From: Cephalotus follicularis
Taxonomy: Eukaryota; Streptophyta; Magnoliopsida; Oxalidales; Cephalotaceae
DNA: 64,000 bases
Assembly: GCA_001972305.1 (NCBI GenBank)
Contig: BDDD01001780.1
Span: 62,001-126,000 of the forward strand
Direction: 5' to 3'
Shown here in pieces: positions 45,799 through 57,124 of this stretch. The notes below the pieces were generated by a model. It ran no database searches and was not told the DNA's origin. It saw only the letters and a program-made list of their open reading frames with translations. The position numbers and the translations under genes are program-made. The stretch's first letter is position 1. Every line of letters begins with the position of its first letter.

Positions 45799-47320
45799 TG
45801 TTGAGAAAATGCGACAATATGGCAACCTTAAATGACAAAAATAATTTGTATGCGGAAAATACAAATTAAGAAATGAATATAAACAATCACACAATCAAAT
45901 AATAAGAATTAAAGAGATAAGGGATAGAGAGTGTGCAAACGAATTTATAGTGGTTCGGCAAATCTATGCCTACGTCCACTTTCTCAAGAACCCCTTGAGA
46001 TTCCACTAGCTACCACTAGCAACCTTTGATTTTCGGCTTCCGGGTGCAAATCAAAGCAAACCACCTTACACTTGATTTTGGGTTCCTGGTGCAAATCAAA
46101 CAAACACCTTACACTTGATTTTGGGTTCCGGGTGCAAATCAATCAAACACCTTACAAGGGTTCACTCCCCTCTAAATTCTCACCAAGGGTTTTAACACCC
46201 TTTTTACAATGATGGATTTGTAAAGATAATTTGTGTTTACTAGTAACCTCTCAAAGGTTAGATATGAAAGTGTAAACAAGTTGCAAGCTTTGAATGTGAA
46301 AGTGTATACTCTAGCTTGATTTCTTTCTCTTTTGTTTGAAGATGTGCAAGATGAGCTTTTGTGATTGGATGTTCAAGAATTGTTCCTCTATCACCTTGAG
46401 CTTGTTTCTTGGCTTGTATTTATAGCATTCTTCAAATTATAGCCGTTGCAAAAGTCTTGGGCATATTGGATATAACATTTTGTTAATGCAGCTTTGTTTT
46501 AGTCTCTGCTGGCAGAAAGACGTCGATGTCTTTCAAAAGGCGTCGATGTCTTTGCTGATATTTGCCGTTGAAAGTGCGCCAACTAGCCGTTCCATGTTTC
46601 CCGGGTCTGTCCATTTAAAAAGACGTCGATGTCTTTTTTAAAGGCATCGATGTTATTTCTAGGAAATCTCCAGGCATGTGAATGTATGAACATCACGTCG
46701 ACTACTTATTCCTGGGTCGATGTCTTTTCTGGTTTTGGCAGGTTAATCTTGAAAGACGTCGATGTCTTATGAAAGGGATCGACTTCTTTTGTACGGACGT
46801 CAACTTCTTTGACTGTATGGATCGATGTCTTCACCAGCATTTGTCCTGTAACTTTGGGCAAGAAAGACGTCGATGTCTTTCTTATAGGGATCGACTTCTT
46901 TTGTACGGACGTCGACTTCTTTTCTGGAAGGTCAATGTCTTTTGTCCTGCAGAAGATTTTTGCCTTGACAGCAAACTTTCTAATGTCTTGCGCATTAAGC
47001 AAACAAGTTAAATGCAAAATTTGTAATCATTAAAACTTAGGATAGGGACTAAAACCCAACAACTTCTTTGACTGTATGGATCGATGTCTTCACCAGAATT
47101 TGTCCTGTAACTTTGGGCAAGAAAGACGTCGATGTCTTTCTTATAGGGATCGACTTCTTTTGTACGGACGTCGACTTCTTTTTCTGGAAGGTCAATGTCT
47201 TTTGTCCTCCAGAAGATTTTTGCCTTGACAGCAAACTTTCTAATGTCTTGCGCATTAAGCAAACAAATTAAATGCAAATTTGTAATCATTAAAACTTAGG
47301 ATAGGGACTAAAACCCAACA
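45799..47320 (-). repeat. D 3' LTR with a 259-bp tandem duplication
   Basis: On the minus strand it starts TGTTGGGTTTTAGTCCCTA and ends TTTTCTCAACA. The segment 46801-47059 is repeated at 47060-47317, so the LTR start sequence occurs twice; CAAC lies at the join. A minus-strand TATA box (TATAAATAC) lies near 46412-46420. Palindromic units with the GACGTCGATGTC word lie at 46518-46640, 46690-46950 and 47080-47205 (for example centres 46524 and 46544). Confidence 0.88.
46022..46160 (-). repeat. 48-bp triplicate in D LTR
   Basis: Three units with CTTGATTTTGGGTTCC, GGTGCAAATCAA and AAACACCTTACA. Confidence 0.75.
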
Positions 47321-47740
47321 ATCTCCCCATTTTTGATGATTACAAAAATTTGCTTCATTATAGAAAAATATGACTTATCAAAACAAAAAGATATTCGTTT
47401 AGATACCAAAGATTAAAAGCATTTAGATATACTCCCCCTAAATGTGATATCTAACTCCCCCTTAACATATTCATCATTAAGCACATTTTCATAACAATCT
47501 CCCCCTTATATGTAGCTCCCCCTTTAGCAAGAGCTATCAATATTTTTCTTTAAGCATAAGCATTCTCCCCCTTTTTGTTTAGCATCAAAAATGGTATGTT
47601 AATAAAATAGATACCAATTGAAATAAAAGATCAAAACAAAGAGAGCAAAAAGATACCTCCCCCTCAATAAGAGCTTTCTCCCCAAGTTATGTACTTGAAA
47701 TGATTGAGCTTGACTCCAAGTACATCTACAAAACAAGGTT

Positions 47741-48298
47741 TTAAGTTTTTGGTACCCATTTGAACTTGGGTCCTTTCAAGTTAGTAACAAAAGTTCCTTT
47801 CGAAACCCAAACCTTTCTAGTTTTACCATAGCAAAAATTATTTCTATATATGCAAGAGGTAGAAACATGTCCTAATTTACCACAATAATTGCAAACAATT
47901 TTAGGCTCACATTTCTTGACAAAGAAATTGTTAAAGTGTTTGACATTTTTCATTTGTTCATAGCCAAGTCCGGCTTTGTCAAACACACACCTTTGAAGTC
48001 CTAACAAATTATCCAATTTAGCACTACTATTTGAAAAGATAGAAAAAGACTTCTTTAAAGCATCAATTTCAATTTTTAGCTTTTCATTTTCTTTCAAAGA
48101 ATCAATAGATAAATTTGAAGAAATATTTAGAATCTCAATTTCATTCATATAAAAGCTATTTTTATCTTTTAAATATTCAATTTCATTCAAATACTTGCTA
48201 TTCTCACCCTTTAGATCTTCAATTTCTTTAGATATGGACATAGCATTTTTCTTTAGGGTCTTGTTCTTTAAACACACATTTTCATAATCATCAAACAA
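47741..48298 (-). pseudogene. D: gag, C-terminal part
   Basis: 185 residues. It is largely predicted coiled coil (repeated LKDKNSFYMNEIEIL-like heptads, about residues 20-90), then a CCHC zinc knuckle CNYCGKLGHVSTSC. It ends GPKFKWVPKT at a stop. This is the second half of SIRE-type gag. A stop and the acidic SISEEESDEE segment separate it from the first half. Confidence 0.8.
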
Positions 48299-48441
48299 TT
48301 TCTAATATGCATTTTGCAACTCATTAAAAGTAAAATTTACCTCATTTTCTTCCTCATCCTCAATTGCCATGTAAGCAATGTGTGCAACTTCTTCATCGCT
48401 TTCCTCTTCGGAGATTGAGGGATCGCTATCCGACCATGTGG

Positions 48442-49380
48442 CTACCATTGCTTTCTTCTTCTTGAAGTAGTCATTCTTTTTCTTGAATGGTTCTTTTTTT
48501 TTTTAAGATTTGGACACTCGTTTTTGAAGTGACTGGGCTTGTTGCATTCGTAACATGTTGGTTCTTCCCTTTTGCTTGACTCTTCATCTTGAGGGAAATT
48601 CTTTTTTAAAGTCTTTCTTCCTTTTTGATTTTTGAGAAATCTTTTGAATTGGGAAGTGATAAGTGCAACGTCTCCATCTTCATCACTTTCGCTATCTTCC
48701 TTTGAAGCTTTAAAAGCGATTGCCTTCTTCTTCTTGACTTCCACATTCTCATGATTCTTCATTGTTGTCTCATGTGTCATCAAGGAGCCTAGAAGTTGTT
48801 CAAGTGGGAGAGTGGAAAGATCTTTGGCTTCCTCTATGGCCGTCACCTTAGGCGTCCAACTCTTCGGCAAGCATCTTAAAATTTTTCTTACAAGCTCTTG
48901 GTTAGAATATGATTTGCCAAGATTTTTAAGAGAGTTAATAATAGTAGTAAATCGAGAAAACATATCACTAATACATTCATTATCATGCATTACAAATAAT
49001 TCGTATTCATGTACAAGCATGCTAATTTTAGATTCCTTAACTTGATTCGTGCCTTCATATGTGAATTCTAAAAAATCCCACATTTCATTTGCCGAATCAC
49101 AAGAGGATATCCGATTAAATTCATTAGGGCCAACGGCACAAAATAAAACATGTTTAGCTTTAGAATTTAATTGGAGCATCCTAAAGTCATTATCATTATA
49201 TTCATTTTCGGGTTTAGGAGATACTACTCCATCTATTGTTCTTGTGGGCATTCTAGGACCATTAACAATTATATGCCATAATTGATAGTATAGGGATTGT
49301 AGAAAAATGGTCATCCTAGTTTTCCAAAAACTATAGTTAACCCCGTCAAAGAATGGAGGTCTAGTTATGGAGGAACCTTC
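48442..49380 (-). pseudogene. D: gag, N-terminal part
   Basis: The frame starts near 49380 with PPFFDGVNYSFWKTRM, the standard Copia gag opening (the first ATG in a good position is at 49314). It continues AKHVLFCAVGPNEFNRI, MWDFLEFTYEGTNQVKESKI and EKIL/VRKILRCLPKSWTPKVTAI-like text (UBN2 / Retrotran_gag type), then a knuckle CYECNKPSHFKNEC. It shifts frame in a Lys-rich run near 48500. The upstream leader, primer-binding site and most of the 5' LTR are deleted. Confidence 0.88.
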
Positions 49381-49393
49381 TAATCCTATGTTC

Positions 49394-49431
49394 TAATCAT
49401 TAAAACTTAGGATAGGGACTAAAACCCAACA
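49394..49431 (-). repeat. D 5' LTR remnant
   Basis: Only the first 38 bp or so of the LTR remain (TGTTGGGTTTTAGTCCCTAT on the minus strand), fused directly to the gag 5' end. A deletion of about 1.2 kb or more removed the rest together with the primer-binding site. Confidence 0.85.
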
Positions 49432-52400
49432 TATGTGATGTTTATTTTATTTTGGTTTGTGGACTGCCCATTTTTCGGTTTGTTTTGCGTTTGGCTAGGC
49501 TAAGCGGGTTTTGGCCTTAGCCTAGTGGGTTTTGATATTAAGTCCATGATTAAATAAAACATTTTGGCTTTTTATTTATGTGTTAAAAACCATTTTCAGC
49601 ATTTTAAAAATTTAGAAACCCTATTTTATAAAAAATGCTTTCTCTCCCACTCTCTCTCTCTCTCTCTCTCTCCCGGCCACCCTCTCTCACTCTCTCTCTC
49701 CTTCAGCAGCTGTCATCGGCGATGCCACCGATATGGCACCGACGAAGGCACTGGTCGAACCCCCACGACAACCTGAGTCCATCGGACCCAACCCTTGCAC
49801 CGGCCAATGTCTCCACCAGCGTGCGCAACGTCTTCTCTCTCCCGCATCTGTTTGGCGTCGATTCTCCCGCTCCGGTGATCGGCACGACAAGGCAATCACA
49901 TATTCGGCATCCTGGCGACGAGAGGAAGCGAACCTGACCAGCCCCGACCCTTGGTGACGCCGGAAAAGCAGATCAGTGACATAGTCAACAGCGGTCAAAG
50001 GCGTCTGTTCCGGCGAAATGCGGCGGTTTTGTGGCAAATGCGCCATGGATATGTGATCCCCGGCCTCAAACGCTCCAGATCGGCCCTTCTCAGCGACTGA
50101 CCGGCGACTCGTGACAGTCACGCGCGGCTGTCTCCAGCGTAATATTTTCGGACAGTTTTCCGACTCCGCTCTTCGCATAGGTATGATCCGTTCCAGATTC
50201 GCGATGCGATTATGACTCTGTGCTTTTGTTTCGACTGCTTTCGGTAAACTCTGAACCCTACTCCGTTGAATTCTGTTTTCGGTTGAATTATGTATTTATG
50301 TAATCGTTTTACGATATTATGAGCTGAACTAGTATTATGATTCGAAATTGGATGAATTGGACAAATTGGACTTACCTTAGTGGATTCGAAATTATGTTTA
50401 GATGAGACTTCTGCGAATTGGACGTATTAAACCTATTGTTATCTTATATGGTTATGATCAGTGTACATTGACCCATGAGTTGAGGTCTGATTTTATTTCA
50501 AGTCCTTATGAGAACGATTTTATTTTTGTTAGATGTTTGCAACAACCGATGAGCGGTCTAGAGAAGTCTCGATATATGTTCTTGAGGTTATTTTGGTGAT
50601 CGCATGAGGTACGGATGCTTTCGTTCTTTGGCTATCTTCCCCTGATTTTATTAGAATAAATTCAGTTTTGCTTTTATGAATTAAATAGGGATTTTTGGTT
50701 CTTGGTTATCTCCTTTCGATCTTGTTGGAATAAATTCAGTCTTATTTTTATGAACGAGTACGGATTCTCCTTTCTTTGGGTTCTCTATCGGTTTATTTAA
50801 AATAAATTCGGATTATGTTTTTAGTATGGATCTTCGTTTCTTGATACACTCTTACTGATTTTATTAGAGTACAAATTCAGTTCTGTTTTGCGAATAAAAT
50901 ATGGATTTTTTGTTTTGGTTATCATTTGGTTTTATCTGAATCGAATCTGTTGTTGAAATGTACGGATTATTCTTTTGTTCTTGGATACTCTGTTTTATTT
51001 TATTTAAATAAAGTCGGTTATGTTTTTGTACGGATGTTTCGTTCCTTAATATCTCCTTCGGTATTGTTGAGATAAATTCGGTTTTGTTTTAGTAAATGAA
51101 ATACGGATTTCCTTCTTCCTTGGCTATCCTTCTGATTTTATTTGAGATAATTTCAGATTCTGTATTTGGTATGTATTTCCTTTCGTTGGTTTCTCAATCA
51201 GTTTTATTGAAATGAATTCAGTTTTACTATTACGAATGTGGTACGGATTTTCTGTTCTTTGGCTATCTGATTTTATTGGAATTGTCCTGTTTCACCTTTA
51301 TGATTAAAGTATGGATTTTCGTTTTTTTGATAAACTCTTACTGATTCAGTTCTGTTTTGAGAATAAATACAGATTCTTTGTTTTGGTTATTATGCGGTTT
51401 TATGAATATGTCCTTTTCAGATTAAGAACTCCGTTTTGTTTGGGTTTTGAAATGAAGTCAGTTAATATTTTATTGAATATATTTTCTGGCATAACGGATT
51501 CAGCTGTGTTATGTTTACAAAATGCTATGCAAATGTCTCTTTATTGTGAAAATAAAAGAGTTGCATTTTGATTATGAAAGTATATATGAAATTATATCGT
51601 TTGTGAACGATTTATGATTATGTTTTGGGAAAACCTTTCTATGAATTTTAAAATTATTTGATGAAATCATAGTTTTTTTTGAAATGGTGAAATACTGAGC
51701 TTTTATAACCACATATGGGGGTACCATAGGCATGCTGTGAGCCTGGCACTGGGGCATGACACTTTCCGTAACGGTGTGATTTGTTTACGGCGTCTCTCTG
51801 GGATATCCTTGGATAGGATTTGTGATAGAGGCGTATGGATCGATCCTAGTTATATGTTTTTGGGATATGTTATGATATGGGAATTGTATGTGTAGTGCCG
51901 TACACTGCAATTCTATTTGGCAATGTGGAATTAGCTACTCCCTTACTACTATGTGTATCCGATATGTTATGGGTTTTGGTGCTCAGTTATGGAACCTATG
52001 TTTTGGGAAAGGTATGTTTTATGCTTTCAAAGTTATGGAACTTATATTTTGAAAGGTTTCGTGTATGTTTCGAAAGTTATGGAACATATGTTTTGAAAAG
52101 TTTCGTGTATGTTTCGAAAGTTATGGAACATATGTTTTGAAAAGTTTCCGGTATGTTTGAAAGTTATGGATTTGGTTTTTATGAAAGTTCGTATTTGACT
52201 TCAAAGAATGTTTAAACTGATATATTGCTTAAGATTTCTGTTTGGAGTTAACTTTGAAATCTTACTGCTTTTAAATTATCATTTATCGTTTACTGTTTTC
52301 TTTTGTTCCGTAATATGTTGTTTCGTACTGTTCAGAAACTGTTTTCTTTTGTTCCGTAAACTGTTCTTTCCTGTTTCGTAAAGTGTTTCATTTCGTAAAC

Positions 52401-53058
52401 TGCTTTGTATCGTATCGTGTTTGTTTCAGATACTGTATCGAGCATGATATTGTTTTATTTCAGATACTGTTTCGTTTTGGTAAACTTCTTTGTTTCGGAT
52501 ACAGCTTTATTTCGTTCTGTTATGATTCGTAACTGATCTGTTATTATTCGTAACTGTTCTGTTTTGTTTCGTAAACCGTTCTGTTTTGATTCGTATTTGT
52601 TTTGATTCGTATTTATGTTGTTTCGTAATTGATTTGTTTCATAAACTGTTCGTAAACTGTTTTATGATTCTATATCCGTACTGAGGTTTGCTCAGTCGCG
52701 TTTTGTTTTCCATACGGCAGGTTTTCAGGGACAGCATGGGCAAGTGTGTTGAGAGAGTTACCCTATGTCAGAGGATCATCTAGGAGTTTGATCCGGTTAT
52801 GTTCTTAGTAGTGTTATGGTCGTGTATAGGCCAGTTATCTAAACAGTATTGTGATTTTGGTTTATGACAAAGTTTTCAGATTATGTTTCAGATTCAGTTT
52901 ATGTTTCATGATTATACATGTTTTTAGATTTTTAGAACCACCACGTATTGATGATGATTAAGATTAAGATCTTTGATATGTTTTTAGCTCTGTTTGTGTG
53001 ACACACCGATCCTGAATCGGGAGTGATCCCGGTTCCGAATCGGGGGTGTTACATTATT

Positions 53059-53635
53059 TATCTGGGTTCATCTCATTCATTCATTACATTGCATTCTGTC
53101 TCCCATGTTGGTTTAAGGCCAGAGTACCTTCCTTTTTTGATGGAGGTATCCACACCTCTCGGTGAGTCAGCGACCACCAATCGAGTGTGTAGATATTGTA
53201 TTGTAGAGATTGATGATCGTTGCTTGTTAGCATCTTATTGTTTTACCAATGGATAGCCTAGATGTGATTATAGGTATGGATTGGTTGTCTGCTAGCTTTG
53301 CTCAGGTGGATTGTCATCAGAAAGTAATGGTTTTTAGTCCTCCGGGACGACTACCTTTCTGATTCCTTGGCACCTTAGAGCCATTGTTTGTTCCAATGAT
53401 CTTGGCTTTGCATGCGGACAGATTGTTACGACAGGGATGCCAGGGGTTTCTGGCACATGTGCTCGATACAGATAGATGGCGGCCGGCACTGAAAGATATC
53501 CCAGTGGTTTGTGAGTTCGAGGATGTTTTTCCTCAGGATTTGACTTCTTTACCGCCTGATATAGAGATAGAATTTGTGATCGACCTGATACCGGGAACTG
53601 CACCAATTTCTTAAGTACCGTACCGAATGACACCG
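53059..53635 (+). pseudogene. A: protease
   Basis: Resumes the frame of 41442. The active-site region reads LIYLGSSHSFI where the family has L.D(T/S)GSSHSFI. The catalytic Asp and the following Ser/Thr are therefore replaced by Tyr and Leu. Later VIIGMDWLSASFAQVDCHQK and VCEFEDVFPQDLTSLPP lie in a second frame, reached by a frameshift near 53250. Stops occur near 53361 and after GTAPIS. Confidence 0.82.
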
Positions 53636-54345
53636 ATAGAATTGAAAGAGTTAAAGATACAGTTACAGAATCTTCTAGACAAAGGTTTTATAAGACCTAG
53701 TGCTTCACCCTGGGGAGCACCTGTTCTTTTTGTCAAGAAGAAAGATGGATCGCTCTGAATGTGTATTGATTACCGATAACTCAACAAAGTTACAGTGAAG
53801 AATAATTACCCTCTACCGCATATTGATGAGTTGTTTGATCAGCTTAGAGGAGCAACAGTGTTTTCTAAGCTCGACTTGAGATCAGGCTATATCCAGCTGA
53901 AATTCAGATAGGAGGATATCCCGAAGACCGCTTTCATATCGCGATATGGCCATTATGAGTTTCTAGTTATGCCTTTTGGTGTGACTAATGCTCCCGTAGC
54001 TTTCATGGACCTGATGAACCAAGTGTTCAAACAGTATTTGGATCATTTCATTGTGGTGTTCATTGATGACCTCTTGGTCTATTCCAGGACCAATGAGGAG
54101 CATGCCCAGCACCTCTACATTGTATTGCAAACTTTGAGGGATCATCGATTGTACGCCAAATTCGATATGTGTGAATTTTGGCTATCAGAGGTTTCTTTTC
54201 TTGGGCACATTGTTTCTGGTAATGGTTTATCCGTGGATCCATCAAAGATAGAGGCAGTGAAAGATCAGAAACAACCGACGAATGCTTCCGAAGTTCGTAG
54301 CTTCTTGGTTTTAGCAAGGTAATATTGTCGGTTTGTTGAGTGATT
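53636..54345 (+). pseudogene. A: reverse transcriptase
   Basis: Motifs in order: [20 protein letters not shown], then a stop in [57 protein letters not shown] and [17 protein letters not shown] is intact. [19 protein letters not shown] and NASEVRSFL follow, then stops at the G.Y.RFVE motif. Four or five in-frame stops in all. Confidence 0.88.
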
Positions 54346-54850
54346 TTCCCGAATTGTTGCGCCATTGACTAGATTGACACAGAAGAATGCTGCTTTTGTG
54401 TGGGATAGTGATTGTGAAAGAAGTTTTCAAGAGTTGAAAGATAGATTGATTTCCGCTCCTGTCCTAGCCTTACCAAATGGGAACGAAGACTTTGTTGTCT
54501 ATACTGATGCTTCTGGGAAAGGTCTCGGTTACGTCCTTATGCAATATGGCAAAGTGATAGCTTATGCATTGAGAAAAATAAAACCATCTGAAGAAAACTA
54601 CCCAGTGCACGACTTGGAGTTGGCGGCCATTGTCTTTGCTCTTGGAAAATGGCGCCACTATCTTTATGGGACCAAGTTTACAGTTTTTACTGATCATAAG
54701 AGTTTGAGATATCTCTTTTCACAGAAGGATTTGAACATGAGACAGAGAAGGTGGTTTTAGCTTCTTAATGATTATGATTGTGACATTGAATATCATCCAG
54801 GAAAAGCAAACGTTGTTGCATATGCCTTGAGTCGCAAGTTGTCTTGTATG
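54346..54850 (+). pseudogene. A: RNase H
   Basis: [18 protein letters not shown] (Asp), [20 protein letters not shown] (Glu), [14 protein letters not shown] (Asp) and [17 protein letters not shown]. In the last motif VADALSRK has become VAYALSRK, so the final catalytic Asp is lost. TAG replaces the Trp-Leu pair after QRRWF. Confidence 0.86.
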
Positions 54851-55690
54851 ACTCTTTCTCACATACAGGTGCAACCTGTATTGCTTAACCAGATTAGAGA
54901 TGCTCGAATTGTGGATATGGAAGTATAGAAAGTGGCTACTGCTATTGATGGGGGTTTAAAACCCGATTTCTCTCTATCTACAGAATGGTTATTGAGATAC
55001 AGGAACAAGATTTGCATCCCAGCCAATAGCGAGTTGAAGGAAGAGCTTCTATCGAAAGCTCATAAATCTCATCTCTCTATCCATCCAGGGAGTACGAAGA
55101 TGTACCATGACCTGAAACTTGGCTATTAGTGGATTGGCATGAAGAGAGAGATCGCAGAGTTTATATCGAGATGCCTCACTTGTCAGCAAGTTAAGGTAGA
55201 ACACCAGAGACCGGCGGGTTTGTTTTAGCCTCTACTCATTCCAGAGTGGAAATGGGAGCATATCACCATGGATTTTGTGTCCAATCTACCTCTGACATGC
55301 AACAGACATGATGCTATATGGGTTGTGGTTGATCGACTTACGAAATCGGCCCACTTTGTACCGACTCGAATGACTTATTCTAGAGAAACGTTGTCCAAAT
55401 TGTTCATGAAAGAGATTGTTAAAGCACATGGAGATCCTGTTAGCATTGTTTCAGATCGAGAATCTCGCTTAACTTCCGGGTTTTGGAGGAAGTTACAGGC
55501 AGCTAGAACATGACTTGTCTTTTATCAAGACTCCTATACAGATTGTTGACAGACAGATCAGAGTATTGAGGAACAAGACCATTCCTTTGATTAGTGTTCT
55601 ATGGTAGTATCACGGTTCAATAGAGCGTACCTGCAAGCGCGAGGACGATATGAGAGAGAGATACCCCTTCCTGTTTAATTAGCTTACCGA
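54851..55690 (+). pseudogene. A: integrase, internally deleted
   Basis: Zinc part: KAHKSHLSIHPGSTKMYHDL and SRCLTCQQVKVEHQRP-like text. Core: MDFVSNLPLTCNRHDAIWVV, VDRLTKSAHFVPTRM and [19 protein letters not shown]. At about 55505 the sequence jumps to the pol C-terminal end (PIQIVDRQIRVL, KTIPLISVLW and EDDMRERYPFLFN). Roughly 200 residues, including the third catalytic residue and the GDKV..K region, are missing. Confidence 0.85.
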
Positions 55691-55722
55691 TTGACTCTTG
55701 AATCTGGGGACCATATTCTTTC

Positions 55723-55735
55723 AAGGAGGGGAGAA
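55723..55735 (+). other. A polypurine tract
   Basis: AAGGAGGGGAGAA directly before the 3' LTR start TGTAACGATTCG. Confidence 0.85.
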
Positions 55736-57124
55736 TGTAACGATTCGAATTCCCTTTTTGTACTATTGAGCATTGTTCGTGCATATACTGTACCGTATTG
55801 TATCATATTGAACTGTATTGTAATGTATTTAATTGAGGTATTCCTATACCTATTGTTATTGTATTGATTATATGCATGTATAGTCGGGATTTTGGGCTGA
55901 GTTTCAGAGAATCGGCAGAATTGACTATATAAGTCAATTCTTTACTCTCATTTCTCATTCTTCTCCCTCTCTCTATCGTTCTCCTCCTCTCTCTCTACTG
56001 GGCAGCCTCTATCCTTCTCCATAATAGCTCCGGATTGTCTTCTCCATTAACAAGGACAGCGATTGCAAGTCTCTTTCTTACGGATTGAACAACATAGTAG
56101 CCAGTTCTTGAGTGTTCACGGCCATCGATCGATCGTTAGCTCAACTATTGAAGCTTCGATTATAAGTAGGACTTCTCTACTTGTATTGCCTATTGCTTAA
56201 TTGATTGATTAATTGAATTGCATGATTGATTGAATGATTGTATTGTATTGAATTATGAAACTAGGGTTTTTAGTGGTTTCCTTGATCTAACTGATCTAGG
56301 AAGATTGAAACTGAAATTTGAAGGTTGTAACTAGTTTTACTAACCTTACGAGATTGATTTTAACCCTTGGTTTTCAAAGAATGTGTTTTAAATGGATTTT
56401 GACTTGAGATTTGCTGGTTTTCTGCACAAAAATTGACCCTGCCTAGCAGAGACATCGATCCCCAGCCCATGGATATCGATGTCTTTTGCTTTAGAATGCA
56501 GCATCTTTGATTCCGCAGTAAAGACATCGACGTCTTTGCCTTGGGATCTCTTCTCCCCAGAGAAGACATCGACGTTGAACATCGATGCGCATTTCTAGGC
56601 TATTTTTATTGAAACGCATCGACGTCTTTGTCCAAGGACAATGACGTCTTCGGCCAGAACTCTACAGATATAGAGAAAGACGTCAATGTCCATCTACAGT
56701 TTTAAAGGAATGCCCTGGTACACATCGACGTCTTTGGCCAAGGACATCGACGCCTATTGGGCTGAATGGAACTTTTAACTGTATTAAAGCTAGTTTTTAA
56801 TTCCTTTTCACATTGTTGCTTGACCGGAGCCTCACTTGAGGTATTCAAGCATTTGAAACACAGTTTTCCATGGTTTTCAAAGATTGAATTGATAAACTGA
56901 TAGAGTGACAGCTTGAGCCATAGGCGACGACCCAGTGACTTTCTTTGACTAGATAGATTTTCTTTCCTATCTTGTTATTTGATTGTCAACGTCTATTAGC
57001 TATTGATTGATTGAGTGAGTGATTGAGCCATAAGTGTTGTGAGTCTAAGTTAGGAAGGTTTGACGCATTTTCCCCTTTCTCCATTAGACGTCACCACTTA
57101 TTGAAATTGTATTGACATTGTACT
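55736..57124 (+). repeat. A 3' LTR, left part
   Basis: Matches the 5' LTR from its start to about position 1390, where C' has inserted after GTACT (57120-57124). It includes the TATA inverted repeat (55918-55940) and palindromic cluster 56450-56765 (for example AAAGACATCGACGTCTTT at 56520). The rest lies beyond the window. Confidence 0.9.

Larger units (their letters stand above)
45799..49431 (-). mobile_element. Element D: gag-only Copia element (TR-GAG-like)
   Basis: Minus-strand element inserted in the C 3' LTR. On the minus strand: 5' LTR remnant of about 38 bp (49431-49394), gag (49380-47741, broken), a short spacer with several GGGGGAG purine blocks (47430-47665), polypurine tract and 3' LTR (47320-45799). 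No protease, integrase or reverse transcriptase. The flanks GTATG/ATATG show only an imperfect target duplication. The SIRE/Maximus type is inferred from gag, the WVPK motif and the repeated purine tracts. Confidence 0.85.
41443..53053 (+). mobile_element. Element C: large non-autonomous LTR element (LARD-like)
   Basis: Flanked by TTATT (41438-41442 and 53054-53058). Structure: 5' LTR 41443-43932, primer-binding site, 1.8-kb noncoding interior, polypurine tract, and 3' LTR 45745-45798 plus 49432-53053, the latter split by D. No gag or pol of its own. LTR ends, the start of the interior and the polypurine tract all resemble element B, so B-like proteins probably mobilised it. The LTR copies are nearly identical where both exist, so the insertion is recent. 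Confidence 0.9.
45745..53053 (+). repeat. C 3' LTR, split by D
   Basis: 45745-45798 and 49432-53053, about 3.7 kb together. It is the full-length form, with the segment 51548-52731 that the 5' LTR lost. That segment includes runs of near-repeats of TTTCGTGTATGTTTCGAAAG with GTTATGGAACATATG (52010-52160) and TTTCGTAAACTGTT words (52320-52680). The hairpin CTGAG/CTCAG is at 52681-52695. Confidence 0.9.
35301..57124 (+). mobile_element. Element A: Tekay-like gypsy element, split by three insertions
   Basis: The 5' LTR starts TGTAACGACCCC at 35301 after GACAT. Order: 5' LTR, primer-binding site, gag, protease, reverse transcriptase, RNase H, truncated integrase, polypurine tract, 3' LTR (from 55736). 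Inserted in it are the solo LTR 38154-40672, element C 41443-53053 and C' from 57125. Stops and an integrase deletion make it inactive. A itself lies in the protease region of J. Its 3' end is beyond the window because C' carries E and F. Confidence 0.9.

Noticed and set aside
46801..47320. Two separate D LTRs, each a partial copy
   Set aside because: The second segment repeats only 259 bp and lacks the other LTR end. A local tandem duplication is simpler.
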